Shown in pieces: positions 7,221-15,125 of a stretch of 64,000 bases of DNA. Positions within the stretch are counted from its first letter, which is position 1. The number at the start of each line of letters is the position of its first letter. The position numbers and the translations under genes were made by a program. The notes below the pieces were generated by a model. The model was not told the origin of the DNA. It did not search any database and saw only the letters and a list, made by a program, of their open reading frames with translations. This stretch comes from JAXLSZ01 sp046330315 (GTDB lineage Bacteria; Actinomycetota; Thermoleophilia; Solirubrobacterales; 70-9): assembly GCA_046330315.1 (NCBI GenBank), contig JAXLSZ010000006.1:1-64000 (forward strand), read 5' to 3'.

Positions 7221-8138
7221 TCAGCGCAGGCCGTAGCCCTCCATGCCGAAATCGCCGAACGGCTCGTCGCGCTCGCGCACCGCCTCGCGGAAGCCCTCCT
7301 CGGCCGCGCGGCGCACGAAGGAATAGCCCTCGCGGGTGTGGCGGGCGATGCCGTCGAAGAAGGTGCCAAGGACCTGGGTCTGGTGAAGGCCCTGCGCGTA
7401 GACGACCTGGTTGGTCAGCAGCTTCATCATCACCAGCTGGTTGACCGGCATGCGCGCCACCCTGCCCAGCAGTCGCTCGAAGCGGGCGTCCAGCTCGCCG
7501 GCCGGGACCGCCTCGGTCGCCAGGCCCCACTCGGCGGCCTCCGCCCCGGTCAGCGAGTCGCCCGTGAGCAGCAGCCGCTTGGCCCGCATGATCCCGACCC
7601 GGTGGGCCCACAGGGCGGTGGTCGGCGAACCCCAGACCCGGGCGGGCGGGTAGCCGATCTTGGCGTCCTCGGCAACGACCAGCAGGTCCGAGCAGAGCGC
7701 CATGTCGGTGCCGCCGGCGACGCAGTATCCGTGGACCTTGCAGATCACCGGCTTCTCCGAGTGGAAGAGGCTCATGAAGCCGCGCACGTTTCGGGACATG
7801 AACTGGAAGTCGGTGACCGGGTCCCAGTCGCTGCCCGGGCGGTGGTTGGCGGCGATCACCGCCGGGTCCAGCGGCGAGCCGGGGGGAGCGCCCGGGTCCT
7901 CGAGGTCGGACATCTCGCCCTCGGCGGAGCCGACCAGGTCGTAGCCCCCGCAGAAGCCGGAGCCGTTGCCGGCCAGGGCGATCGCGTGGACCTCGGGGTC
8001 GAGGTTGGCCCGCTCGACCGCCGCGGCGATCTCCCGCGGCATCTCGCTGGTGATTCCGTTGCCCCGCTCGGGGCGGTTCAGGGTGATCCGGGCGATTCTC
8101 CCGCCGCTCTCGTAGGCGATCGTCCTCAGCTCGTCCAC
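7221..8138 (-). CDS. Enoyl-CoA hydratase/isomerase (crotonase) family protein
   Basis: 305 residues. The oxyanion-hole segments GNGSGFCGGYDLVG and VHGYCVAGGTDMALCSDLL are typical of crotonases, as is IGYPPARVWGSPTT. The Glu that hydratases usually carry after the second oxyanion segment is not obvious, so the exact reaction is open. A 35-40 residue insertion after the first oxyanion loop (GSAEGEMSDLEDPGAPPG and on) matches a long-loop subgroup. The start is a GTG at 8136-8138 inside a four-copy 23-bp tandem repeat, so upstream GTG codons also look like starts, but only this one is in frame. First gene of the run with thioesterase and sulfatase. Confidence 0.88.
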   Translation of the reverse strand: MDELRTIAYESGGRIARITLNRPERGNGITSEMPREIAAAVERANLDPEVHAIALAGNGSGFCGGYDLVGSAEGEMSDLEDPGAPPGSPLDPAVIAANHRPGSDWDPVTDFQFMSRNVRGFMSLFHSEKPVICKVHGYCVAGGTDMALCSDLLVVAEDAKIGYPPARVWGSPTTALWAHRVGIMRAKRLLLTGDSLTGAEAAEWGLATEAVPAGELDARFERLLGRVARMPVNQLVMMKLLTNQVVYAQGLHQTQVLGTFFDGIARHTREGYSFVRRAAEEGFREAVRERDEPFGDFGMEGYGLR

Positions 8139-8209
8139 GTGATCGTCCTCAGCTCGTCCACGTGATCGTCCTCAGCTCGTCCACGTGATCGTCCTCAGCA
8201 CGTCCACGG
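8118..8209. repeat. 23-bp tandem repeat across a translation start, 4 copies
   Basis: Units at 8118-8140, 8141-8163, 8164-8186 and 8187-8209; the first three are identical and the last has two or three changes. On the minus strand each unit carries GTGGACGAGCTGAGGACGAT, that is, the start codon and first codons of the crotonase plus a weak GAGGA ribosome-site-like block. Because 23 is not a multiple of three, only the 8138 GTG reads into the gene. Confidence 0.9.
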
Positions 8210-8236
8210 CTTCCCCTTTCACCAGCCTCCGCCCCC

Positions 8237-8283
8237 ACGTGGGACCTCTTGACCCTGATATTGGCGGGTTAGAGGTCCCACGT
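8237..8283. repeat. Family A palindrome, copy A1
   Basis: Perfect 13-bp arms ACGTGGGACCTCT (8237-8249) and AGAGGTCCCACGT (8271-8283) with a 21-base loop. Lies 73 bases past the stop of the minus-strand propeller gene and upstream of the crotonase. One of seven related palindromes in the window. Confidence 0.9.
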
Positions 8284-8337
8284 CCGAAGGAGGGGCGGGA
8301 GGCGCCGGGATTTGCGCATCCTCCTCGCGCGAACGTG

Positions 8338-8360
8338 CCTGAGGGCAAACGTGCCTCAGG
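8338..8360 (-). terminator. Short hairpin at stop codon
   Basis: CCTGAGG (8338-8344) and CCTCAGG (8354-8360) form a 7-bp stem with a 9-base loop that overlaps the stop codon of the propeller gene at 8356-8358. No T-run follows, so a terminator role is only possible. Confidence 0.35.
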
Positions 8361-9684
8361 GGATCGGCCCGAACCGGAAGGCGTTGGTGAAAGCCGGGTT
8401 CCCGCCGAGGCTGGGACCGCTGAAGACGCCGCCGTAGAAGGAGACCCAGCTGCCATCGGCTGAGATCGAGGGATAGTCGAAGTAGCCGTCCACCGGGGCG
8501 CCGTCGTTGCGGCGACTGACCAGCAGGGTTCTGCCCCGGGTGAGATCGCGGACGTAGATGCGCGGCCACTTGGCGTCGCCTTGGCGAAGGTTGGTCGCAG
8601 TGGCCGAGAAGGCAACCGACCGACCGCTCGCGGATGGGTGGCCGAGGAAGGCGTTCCCGTTCGCCTTGCGCCCGGCGCTGTTGCGGCTGACCAGGGTCGT
8701 CTTCCCTCGCGTCAGGTCGCGCAGGAAGACCTGCTCGCGAAGGGGGCTGGCGCCCAGGTTCTTGGCGACCGATTCGAATGCCACGAAGCGCCCGTTCCCG
8801 GAAATCGACGGCTGGGTGCTGTAGCCGTTGGCGACCTTCCCGCCCGAAGTCCGGTCAAGGAGGGTCGTGCGGGCACGACGCAGGTCTCGCAGGTAGACGT
8901 GGTCGGTCGAGCCGTCGCCGCCGGGCAGGTCGGCGTCCCTGGAGATGAAGACGACGCGGCGCCCGTCCGAGGAGACCGACTGACCATAGACCAAGCCCGA
9001 GGCCGGGGCCCCCGTCGCGGTCCTGCTGATCAGGATCGTCCGCCCCCTGCGCATGTCGCGCAGATAGACGAAGCTGTTGACTCCATCCCCGCCTGGGAGG
9101 TTCGAGGAGAACGACCTAAAGGCCACGAAGCGGCCATCCGCCGAGACGGAGGCGTAGGTGCTGCTGCCGTCGCCGGCACCACCACCGCTTCCCTTGGAGA
9201 CCAGCCGGGTCGCCCCGGTGCGGCGGTCGTGGATCCAGACCTGTTCGTGGGCGCCGTCGGCGCCGGGCAGGCCGGCGCCGGTCCCGTAGAAGACGACGAA
9301 CCGGCCGCTTGCGGAGATCGCGGGGCCGAAGAGATCGCTGAGGGCCGAGTCGCCCTTGGAATCGACGCTCATCAACCTCGTCCCGCCGGTCCTCATGTCC
9401 CGGGCATAGATCTGGTAGATGCTCCCGTCGCCGCTTGGAAGGTTGGCCGCACGCGAGAAGAACGCGACGACCCGCCCGTCGGCCGAGATCGAGCTGCCTC
9501 CCCCCTCGACCGAGCTGTTGTCGTTTGCCGCCGGTCCCGAGGAGTTGCGGCTGACCAACCCGACCCGCGCCCGCCGGGATGACGCCAGCGCGGTGGTGAC
9601 GAGCAGGGAGAGGCCGCAGACCAGAATCAGCATCGAGACCAGCCGGCGACGGTCGAAGGCCTTGGGACGGCGCGCTCCTCGCAT
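8356..9684 (-). CDS. Secreted or anchored WD40/PD40-like beta-propeller protein
   Basis: 442 residues. A basic N-terminus and one hydrophobic segment (LVSMLILVCGLSLLVTTALA) give a signal peptide or anchor. The rest is about seven repeats of roughly 55 residues with the pattern SISADGRVVAFFS ... GDG ... QIYARDMRTGGTRLMS, seen again as SVSADGRFVAFRS, SVSSDGRRVVFIS and SISGNGRFVAFES. This is the TolB/PD40 beta-propeller signature. No catalytic domain follows, so it is probably a binding or scaffold protein outside the membrane. ATG 9684 chosen; a GTG nine bases upstream is possible. Divergent from lhgO. Confidence 0.82.
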   Translation of the reverse strand: MRGARRPKAFDRRRLVSMLILVCGLSLLVTTALASSRRARVGLVSRNSSGPAANDNSSVEGGGSSISADGRVVAFFSRAANLPSGDGSIYQIYARDMRTGGTRLMSVDSKGDSALSDLFGPAISASGRFVVFYGTGAGLPGADGAHEQVWIHDRRTGATRLVSKGSGGGAGDGSSTYASVSADGRFVAFRSFSSNLPGGDGVNSFVYLRDMRRGRTILISRTATGAPASGLVYGQSVSSDGRRVVFISRDADLPGGDGSTDHVYLRDLRRARTTLLDRTSGGKVANGYSTQPSISGNGRFVAFESVAKNLGASPLREQVFLRDLTRGKTTLVSRNSAGRKANGNAFLGHPSASGRSVAFSATATNLRQGDAKWPRIYVRDLTRGRTLLVSRRNDGAPVDGYFDYPSISADGSWVSFYGGVFSGPSLGGNPAFTNAFRFGPIP

Positions 9685-9759
9685 CCGGGCCACGGTAACC
9701 GGGGGGACGCAACCCGTCAATGAGAACGGACCGATTGACCGATTACGGTGAGATCGGAA

Positions 9760-11037
9760 ATGGTGACTGCCAGCAGGACCCTCCCTCCGGCGGAGTGTGA
9801 CCTGATCGTCGTCGGGGGCGGCATCGTCGGCCTGGCCGTGGCCAGGGAGGCTGCGAGCAGGCGTCCCGGCGGCGACATCCGGGTGCTCGAGGCGGAGCCG
9901 GAGGTGGGCCGGCACCAGACCGGGCACTCCAGCGGCGTAGTCCACGCCGGCGTTTACTACGAGCCCGGCTCGCTGAAGGCGCGGCTCTGCGTCGAGGGGG
10001 CCCGGGCGCTCTACTCCTACTGCGAGGAGCGCGGCCTCCCCCACCGGCGAAGCGGGAAGCTGATCGTCGCGACCGCAGGGGGCGAGTTGGCGCGGCTCGA
10101 CGGGCTGGAGCGGCGCGGCACCGCCAACGGGGTCGAGGGGTTGCGGCGCGTCGGCGCCGAGGAGATCGGGGCGATCGAGCCGCACGTCCGAGGCGTCGCC
10201 GCCCTGCACTCACCGGCGACCGGCGTCGTCGACTTCGTGGCGGTGGCGCGCTCGCTCGCCGCCGACCTGGCGGGCGCGGGGGGATCGGTCCACACCGGCG
10301 TCAGGGCGCTATCCGCGCGGACGGGCGGCCGCGGCGTCGAGGTTTCCCACTCGCTCGGGACCACCTCGGCCCGGGAGGCCGTATTCTGCGCCGGGCTCTG
10401 GTCGGACAGGCTGGCGGTCGCCTGCGGAGCCCCGACTGACCCCCGCATCGTGCCCTTTCGCGGCGCCTACCTGCGGGTGGCCCCGGGGGGCGGCGAACCC
10501 GCGCCGGCCGCCGGCCTCCATGACAGGGAGGCGGGCGGGGGCCCGGCGGAGAGCGCGGTCAGGGGCAATGTCTACCCCGTGCCCGATCCGGGCCTCCCCT
10601 TCCTCGGCGCCCACCTGACCCGGACCCTGGCCGGTGAGGTGCTGATCGGGCCAAGCGCCCTGCTGGCCCCGGCCCGTGACGCCTACCGCCTCGTCACCCT
10701 GCGGCCCCGCGACCTCGCCGAGACGCTCACCTGGCCCGGCACCTGGCGACTGGCGAGGCGCCACTGGCGCGCCGGGGCCAGGGAGATCCGCCGGGCGCTG
10801 AGCCGCCGATCCTTCCTGGACGAGGCGGCCCGGATGGTCCCGGTCCTGCGCGGCGTCCGGGTCGTCGCCGGCCCTGCCGGGGTGCGCGCCCAGGCCCTCG
10901 GGCGCGACGGATCCCTGGTCGACGACTTCGTCATCCACCGCACCGAGCATGCCCTGCACGTCCGCAACGCCCCCTCCCCCGCCGCCACCTCCGCGCTCGC
11001 TCTGGCCAAGCTGATCGCCGACCGGCTCGAGCAGTAG
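9760..11037 (+). CDS. lhgO: L-2-hydroxyglutarate oxidase (LhgO)
   Basis: 425 residues of the DAO superfamily. The N-terminal FAD-binding strand is DLIVVGGGIVGLAVAREAA, followed by the LhgO-typical GRHQTGHSSGVVHAGVYYEPGSLKA. The C-terminal part contains RGVRVVAGPAGVRAQALGRDGSLVDDFVI, also characteristic. It oxidises L-2-hydroxyglutarate to 2-oxoglutarate, a metabolite-repair reaction or part of lysine catabolism, passing electrons to the membrane or to oxygen. ATG 9760 is chosen; a GTG at 9748 is in frame but has no better ribosome site. Monocistronic, convergent with the CapA gene 9 bases away. Confidence 0.9.
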   Translation: MVTASRTLPPAECDLIVVGGGIVGLAVAREAASRRPGGDIRVLEAEPEVGRHQTGHSSGVVHAGVYYEPGSLKARLCVEGARALYSYCEERGLPHRRSGKLIVATAGGELARLDGLERRGTANGVEGLRRVGAEEIGAIEPHVRGVAALHSPATGVVDFVAVARSLAADLAGAGGSVHTGVRALSARTGGRGVEVSHSLGTTSAREAVFCAGLWSDRLAVACGAPTDPRIVPFRGAYLRVAPGGGEPAPAAGLHDREAGGGPAESAVRGNVYPVPDPGLPFLGAHLTRTLAGEVLIGPSALLAPARDAYRLVTLRPRDLAETLTWPGTWRLARRHWRAGAREIRRALSRRSFLDEAARMVPVLRGVRVVAGPAGVRAQALGRDGSLVDDFVIHRTEHALHVRNAPSPAATSALALAKLIADRLEQ

Positions 11038-11046
11038 CCGCCGCCC

Positions 11047-12297
11047 TCAGCCCGGCGGGAGCCGGCGGGGGACCGGCTGGATGCCGGGGGCGCGCCCGGC
11101 GATGCCGACCACCGTGTCATAGGCGTCGCGCAGGGCCGCGGCGTCGCCGGGGTCCCTGCGCAGGCCGATTCCGACCGGGAGCACGACGTAGTCGGAGAGG
11201 CGGACCCAGGTGGGGACGTAGGTGACCCGCTGCACCCGTACGCCCCTGCCGTCGGCGACCACGTGAAGGAGGGCGATCAGCCCGTACTGGGTCTCCGCCG
11301 GGAGGCCCGCCAGGGCGCTCTGGTTCGAGACCAGGTTGCCCTCGGAGAAGACCACGAACTTGCCGTTGATCTTCTCGATCGGCTGCACCACGTGGGGTCC
11401 CTGGCCGACGATCGCGGTGATCAGGGGGGAGGCGGTCAGGCGTCGCGCGAGCTCGAGCTGGGAGTCGTTGGGATCCGTGGAGTTCTCATCGCCCCACTGC
11501 ATCTGCAGGACGACCGCCTCGGCTCCGGCGTTGCGGTCGCGCTTCGCCGCGGCCAGGATCCGCTCCGCCTTCGGCCCGACCGGGTCGTCGTAGGGCAGGT
11601 AGTTGACCGACCACGGGTGGGGCAGGGGGATGCCGTTCGTGAAGTCGGTGTAGGCGAGGTACCCGACCTTGACCCCCTTGGCCTCGAGGATCAGCGGCTT
11701 GTGCTGCGCCCTTGCGGAGGGGAACGACCCGGTGTGGGCGATGCCGGCGCGATCGAGGGCCTCACCGGTCTGATCGACGCCCGACTGCCCCTGGTCAAGC
11801 GAGTGGTTGGAGGCCGTGTCGCAGGCCTTCCAGCCGCTCTCGGCGATCCCCTTCGCGAGATCGGTCGGGGTGTTGAAGATCGGGTAGCTGGTCGGGGGGG
11901 ACGATGTCATCGGCGTCTCGACGTGGCAGATCGGGAGATCGGTGGCGGCGGTGAACGGCTTGATCTGCTCGAAGAAGGGGGCGAAGTCGTAGGAGCCGCC
12001 TCCCCCGTTGGCCAGGGCGCGCTCCCAGAGATAGGAGTGGATGAGGATGTCGCCGCTCACGGAGAGGGTGAGGTGGACAGGGTTCTCGGTGCGGGCGACC
12101 AGCTTCTCCTGGGCAGGCGTCAACTGCGGCGCGCCGCTGTCGCTCAGCTCGACGACCAGCACCCCGAGCAGGATCAGCGCGGCCAGGACGAGGACGGCCC
12201 CCAGGCGCCGACGCCGGTAGACGGCGGGGCTCTGGCGGGGCCGGGCGCCGGCGCGGCGGGCCTCGCGGGCCCGGGATCTGGTGCGAGCGTCCGGCAC
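11047..12297 (-). CDS. CapA-family (PGA_cap) metallophosphatase-like protein
   Basis: 416 residues. A short Arg-rich cytoplasmic tail, then one membrane segment (LGAVLVLAALILLGVLVVEL), then the CapA domain: SVSGDILIHSYLWERAL, PICHVETPMT, ASNHSLDQGQSG and VGQGPHVVQPIEKINGKFVVFSEGNLVSNQ. The family is related to calcineurin-like phosphatases and includes the poly-gamma-glutamate capsule protein CapA, but no capBC genes are nearby, so a capsule role cannot be assumed. Probably membrane-anchored with its domain outside. The start is GTG 12297 with no clear ribosome site. Confidence 0.88.
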   Translation of the reverse strand: MPDARTRSRAREARRAGARPRQSPAVYRRRRLGAVLVLAALILLGVLVVELSDSGAPQLTPAQEKLVARTENPVHLTLSVSGDILIHSYLWERALANGGGGSYDFAPFFEQIKPFTAATDLPICHVETPMTSSPPTSYPIFNTPTDLAKGIAESGWKACDTASNHSLDQGQSGVDQTGEALDRAGIAHTGSFPSARAQHKPLILEAKGVKVGYLAYTDFTNGIPLPHPWSVNYLPYDDPVGPKAERILAAAKRDRNAGAEAVVLQMQWGDENSTDPNDSQLELARRLTASPLITAIVGQGPHVVQPIEKINGKFVVFSEGNLVSNQSALAGLPAETQYGLIALLHVVADGRGVRVQRVTYVPTWVRLSDYVVLPVGIGLRRDPGDAAALRDAYDTVVGIAGRAPGIQPVPRRLPPG

Positions 12298-12401
12298 GGG
12301 TCAATTCTGCCCGCTCGACCGGCCCGAATGCCTGACCGCGAGCCGATCCGGTCCCCGGCGACGCCCACGGCCCCGACCGGCCGCCGCCCGGGCGACGCGG
12401 C

Positions 12402-12764
12402 TCAGCCGTGCCGGCCCGGCGGGTCGAGCCTGCCCAGAAGCTCCCCCAGCGAGCTCAGATCCCGCTCGTCGAAGCGGTAGGTGAACAGGCGGTCCACCTC
12501 ACCCAGATGGTCCGCCCGAGCGGCCTCCAGCCGCTCCGCGCCTTGGTCGGTGAGCCGGGCGTAGACGACCCTCCGGTCCTCCTCGCAGGACTCCCGCTCG
12601 ACCGCTCCGCGGCGCTCGAGGACGGAGAGCATCCGGGTCACGCCTCCCTGGGTGATCAGCAGCCGCTCCGCGAGATCCACCCTGCGCAGGCGCCAGCCGT
12701 CCGCCATCCAGAGCTGCAGCAGCACCTCGTACTCGCGCAGGCTGAGCCCGTGCCGCTCGCGCAT
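12402..12764 (-). CDS. MarR-family regulator, true start unresolved
   Basis: The 120 residues from ATG 12764 contain the winged helix (DLAERLLITQGGVTRMLSVLERRGAVERESC and wing EEDRRVVYARLT), but lack most of helix 1. The missing helix, reading AWIALLRAHASLTRRLDAA, is encoded directly upstream in frame, and the open frame extends to 12872. No ATG, GTG or TTG lies in that 36-codon extension; a CTG at 12836 is the best of poor options. The promoter-like TACACT and a palindrome lie at 12864-12881, so transcription may start inside the extension. The real protein is probably about 140-150 residues. Target unknown; no divergent gene is adjacent. Confidence 0.75.
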   Translation of the reverse strand: MRERHGLSLREYEVLLQLWMADGWRLRRVDLAERLLITQGGVTRMLSVLERRGAVERESCEEDRRVVYARLTDQGAERLEAARADHLGEVDRLFTYRFDERDLSSLGELLGRLDPPGRHG

Positions 12765-12863
12765 CGCCGCGTCGAGGCGGCGGGTCAGAGAGGCGTGGGC
12801 CCGCAGCAGCGCTATCCAGGCGCCCGGGGGGCGCAGATCCGGGTCAGGCTCTCCCGAGACCTG

Positions 12864-12877
12864 CTTGATTACTCAAG
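12864..12877. promoter_or_regulatory. Palindromic MarR operator candidate
   Basis: CTTGATTACTCAAG has 5-bp arms CTTGA/TCAAG around four bases, the TTGA-N4-TCAA style of many MarR sites. It overlaps the start of the open frame of the neighbouring MarR gene and lies next to a TACACT -10-like box on the minus strand. This suggests autorepression. Confidence 0.5.
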
Positions 12878-12923
12878 TGTATTGCCGCTTCGCCGGCCGG
12901 CGCCACGCGGCCGGGGCGCCCCG

Positions 12924-13349
12924 TCACCGGGTGACCCGCAACGCCGGGGTCTGCACCGCGGCGCACTGCTTGACCTCGCCCCCGCCCCGCTCGAGCACCT
13001 TGCGCCGCATCACCGCGTAGTAGCGGCCGGGTGCGACGGTGCCGCCCGGAGGATCGATCCGCCAGTGGCCGCCCTCGCGCGAGCGCGTCGAGCCCAGCCG
13101 CAGGTCCGCCCCGGGGCGCTTGCGAAAGATGGCGATCCGCCGGCCCCCCAGGCAGTCGCGTCTTGCGGAATGGACCCTTCCACGAAACTGGTCTCCCGCG
13201 GGTCCCGAGCGAAACAGCACGCTCAGGGTGTTGCGGTAGGTGCGGCTCCCTGCCGCCGCCGCCGGAGCGGCCGGGGCGAGCGCCGCCAGCGCCACGGCGA
13301 GGGCCGCCAGGCGCCGGGCCGGCAGTGAGCGGGAACGTGAAGTCGTCAT
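12924..13349 (-). CDS. Small secreted protein, function unknown
   Basis: 141 residues. The signal peptide is clear: SRSRSLPARR, then LAALAVALAALAPAAPAAAAG with an AxA cleavage site. The mature part is about 105 residues, basic, with two Cys (RRDCLGGRR and EVKQCAAVQ) that could form a disulfide. The pattern VHSARRDCLGGRRIAIFRKRPGADLRLG followed by WRIDPPGGTVAPGRYYAVMRRK looks like a beta-sandwich of about 100 residues, a shape common in actinobacterial secreted proteins (inference). ATG 13349. It stands alone between a MarR gene and a small membrane protein gene. Confidence 0.65.
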   Translation of the reverse strand: MTTSRSRSLPARRLAALAVALAALAPAAPAAAAGSRTYRNTLSVLFRSGPAGDQFRGRVHSARRDCLGGRRIAIFRKRPGADLRLGSTRSREGGHWRIDPPGGTVAPGRYYAVMRRKVLERGGGEVKQCAAVQTPALRVTR

Positions 13350-13385
13350 CGGGGGGTCTCCTCCCTGGTCGAGAACGCTGCCAGC

Positions 13386-13505
13386 CTATCCGGATCCGGG
13401 CCGGGCTCTGCGCTCCCTCATCCGCCGGATCCCGGCCAGCAGGCGCCGGTAGAGGAACGCCAGGAGGAGGGCGCCGGCCACCAGCTGGGTCGCCGCGATG
13501 TCCAC
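13386..13505 (-). CDS. 39-residue single-pass membrane protein
   Basis: GTG at 13503-13505 is preceded by GGGAGG with seven bases spacing. The product reads VDIAATQLVAGALLLAFLYR, then a second short hydrophobic piece and a basic tail (IRRMRERRARPGSG). It is a bitopic small protein with a positively charged cytoplasmic end. It lies about 90 bases downstream of the thiolase stop on the same strand, so it may be co-transcribed. The codon choice is GC-biased like its neighbours. No family recognised; coding status rests on the ribosome site and composition. Confidence 0.5.
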   Translation of the reverse strand: MDIAATQLVAGALLLAFLYRRLLAGIRRMRERRARPGSG

Positions 13506-13551
13506 CTCAGCGCCTCCCGCCGCCGCGACCGACCACCTCAGCGCCTCCCGC
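13491..13551. repeat. 30/31-bp tandem duplication across a translation start
   Basis: Copies at 13491-13520 and 13521-13551 differ by a few bases around the start codon. On the minus strand both carry GCGGGAGGCGCTGAGGTGG, the ribosome site and GTG start of the 39-residue gene; the upstream copy opens a frame that ends at a nearby TGA. Confidence 0.8.
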
Positions 13552-13596
13552 TCGGTGGCAGCCGGCCACCACCGCCACCATCACCGACCGGACGAC

Positions 13597-14757
13597 TTAG
13601 TTGAGGCGCTCCACGATCATCGCCTTGCCCTGGCCCCCGGCCACGCACATCGTCTCCAGGCCGATCCGGTGGTCGTCGGTCTCCATCGCGTTCAGCAGCG
13701 TGCCCATGATGCGGGCGCCGGTCATGCCGAAGGGGTGGCCGAGGGCGATCGCCCCGCCGTGGGTGTTGAGCTTCTCCAGGGGGATGTCGCACTGGTCCAT
13801 GATCGGGATCACCTGCGCGGCAAAGGCCTCGTTCAGCTCCACCACGTCGACGTCGGAGATCGTCATCCCGGCGCGGTCGAGGACCTTCTTGATGGCGCCG
13901 ATCGGGGCGACGCCCATGTACTCGGGCTCGTTGCCGAAGGTGGCCGCGGTGACGATCCGGGCGCGCGGGGTCAGGCCCAGCTCCTTCGCCCTGGTGTCGC
14001 TCATCAGCAGCACCGCGGCGGCGCCGTCGTTGAGCGGGCAGGAGTTGCCGGCGGTCACGCCGCCCCCACCGAAGGCCTCGTCGAGCTCGGAGAGCTTCTC
14101 CAGGGTGGAGCTGGCCCGCGGTCCGTCGTCCCTGGCCACCTCGGTCCCGTCGGGCAGGGTCACCGGGACGATCTCGCGGTCGAAGAACCCGTCCTCCTGG
14201 GAGGCCACCGCAAGCTCCTGGGAGCGCTGCGCGAACCTGTCCATGTCGGCGCGGCTGACCTCGTAGCGCTTGGCGACGTTGACAGCGGTGTGGCCCATCT
14301 CGATGTAGGCGTTGGGCTGGCCGTCGCTGCCCTGGAGGTTCTGGTTCTGGTCGGCCGCGCCGGCGGGCTCGGTGCGCTCGTTGAAGCGGCTCACCCACTC
14401 GACACCGGCGGCGAGGTAGACGTCGCCCTCCCCCGCCTTTATCGCGTTGCCGGCGTGGCGGATCGCGTCCAGGCTGGAGGAGCAATAGCGCGACACGGTC
14501 ACGCCGTTGACCGTCTCCGGAAGCTTCTCGGAGAGCAGCGAGATGATCCGGCCGATGTTGAACGCCTGCAGGCCCTGCGGCATGCCGCAGCCGCAGAAGA
14601 GATCCTCGACCGAGGCGGGATCGACCTCGGGGTTGCGCTCGAGCAACTGGTCGACCACGTAGGCGCCCATCTCGTCGGGGCGCAGCTGGGCGAGTGAGCC
14701 CTTGAAGGCACGGCCGATCGGCGTGCGGACGGTGTCGACGATCACTGCTTCGGGCAT
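13597..14757 (-). CDS. Thiolase (acetyl-CoA C-acyltransferase type)
   Basis: 386 residues, full length for a thiolase. The acyl-accepting Cys92 is in SRYCSSSLDA, the active-site His in GHPFGMTGAR and the second Cys in CVAGGQG. NEAFAAQ completes the set. It cleaves 3-ketoacyl-CoA in fatty-acid or related degradation, or condenses acetyl-CoA units in reverse. The length and SRYCSSSLDA context favour a degradative thiolase. ATG 14757. No 3-hydroxyacyl-CoA dehydrogenase gene is adjacent, so it is not in a classic fadAB operon. Confidence 0.93.
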   Translation of the reverse strand: MPEAVIVDTVRTPIGRAFKGSLAQLRPDEMGAYVVDQLLERNPEVDPASVEDLFCGCGMPQGLQAFNIGRIISLLSEKLPETVNGVTVSRYCSSSLDAIRHAGNAIKAGEGDVYLAAGVEWVSRFNERTEPAGAADQNQNLQGSDGQPNAYIEMGHTAVNVAKRYEVSRADMDRFAQRSQELAVASQEDGFFDREIVPVTLPDGTEVARDDGPRASSTLEKLSELDEAFGGGGVTAGNSCPLNDGAAAVLLMSDTRAKELGLTPRARIVTAATFGNEPEYMGVAPIGAIKKVLDRAGMTISDVDVVELNEAFAAQVIPIMDQCDIPLEKLNTHGGAIALGHPFGMTGARIMGTLLNAMETDDHRIGLETMCVAGGQGKAMIVERLN

Positions 14758-14839
14758 CTGGGGGTCTCCTTGGGCCGCGTGCGGGGGACGGCGGGAAGGC
14801 TAGTCGGTCGCCGAGCTTGCGGACTCTTTGCCCCGACTA

Positions 14840-14855
14840 TGTGCGGATTCGCACA
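14840..14855. promoter_or_regulatory. 16-bp inverted repeat, operator candidate
   Basis: TGTGCG-GATT-CGCACA is a perfect 6-bp-arm dyad between the divergent thiolase (start 14757) and DUF5679 gene (start 14958). It could be the site of a TetR- or GntR-type repressor of the thiolase gene; no such regulator is encoded next to it. Confidence 0.45.
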
Positions 14856-14957
14856 CTTACGCCCGGAATCGTCCTGACGCTCCGTTACATTCGCCGCAAT
14901 CCGACCTCGCGGGCAACCGTGAGCTTGCCGCGAAGCGGCAGCGAAAGGAGGCCTTCA

Positions 14958-15104
14958 ATGCCGGAGGCATATTGCGTCAAGGATCGCAAGAAGGTCGAGA
15001 TCCAGAACCCCCAGCCGGTGACCATGAAGAATGGCCGCCCCGCCGTGAAGGGGACCTGCCCGGAGTGCGGCGGCTCGGTCTTCAGGATCGGCAAGGGCTC
15101 CTAG
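14958..15104 (+). CDS. DUF5679-family mini-protein
   Basis: 48 residues starting MPEAYCVKDRKKVEIQ, with TMKNGRPAVKG and CPECGGSVFRIGKG. This is a zinc-ribbon-like family found in actinobacteria and related to the C-terminal domain of some type IA topoisomerases. Most members have a second Cys just after YCVK; here that position is Asp, leaving Cys6 and the CPEC pair. ATG 14958 follows AAAGGAGG with good spacing. It ends 21 bases before a strong hairpin. Role unknown; single-gene unit. Confidence 0.85.
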   Translation: MPEAYCVKDRKKVEIQNPQPVTMKNGRPAVKGTCPECGGSVFRIGKGS

Positions 15105-15125
15105 CCGACCTCTGAAGCTGCCGCT

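Noticed and set aside
9748..9759. GTG at 9748 as lhgO start
   Set aside because: Possible, but it has no ribosome site; the ATG at 9760 gives the standard N-terminus close to the FAD strand.
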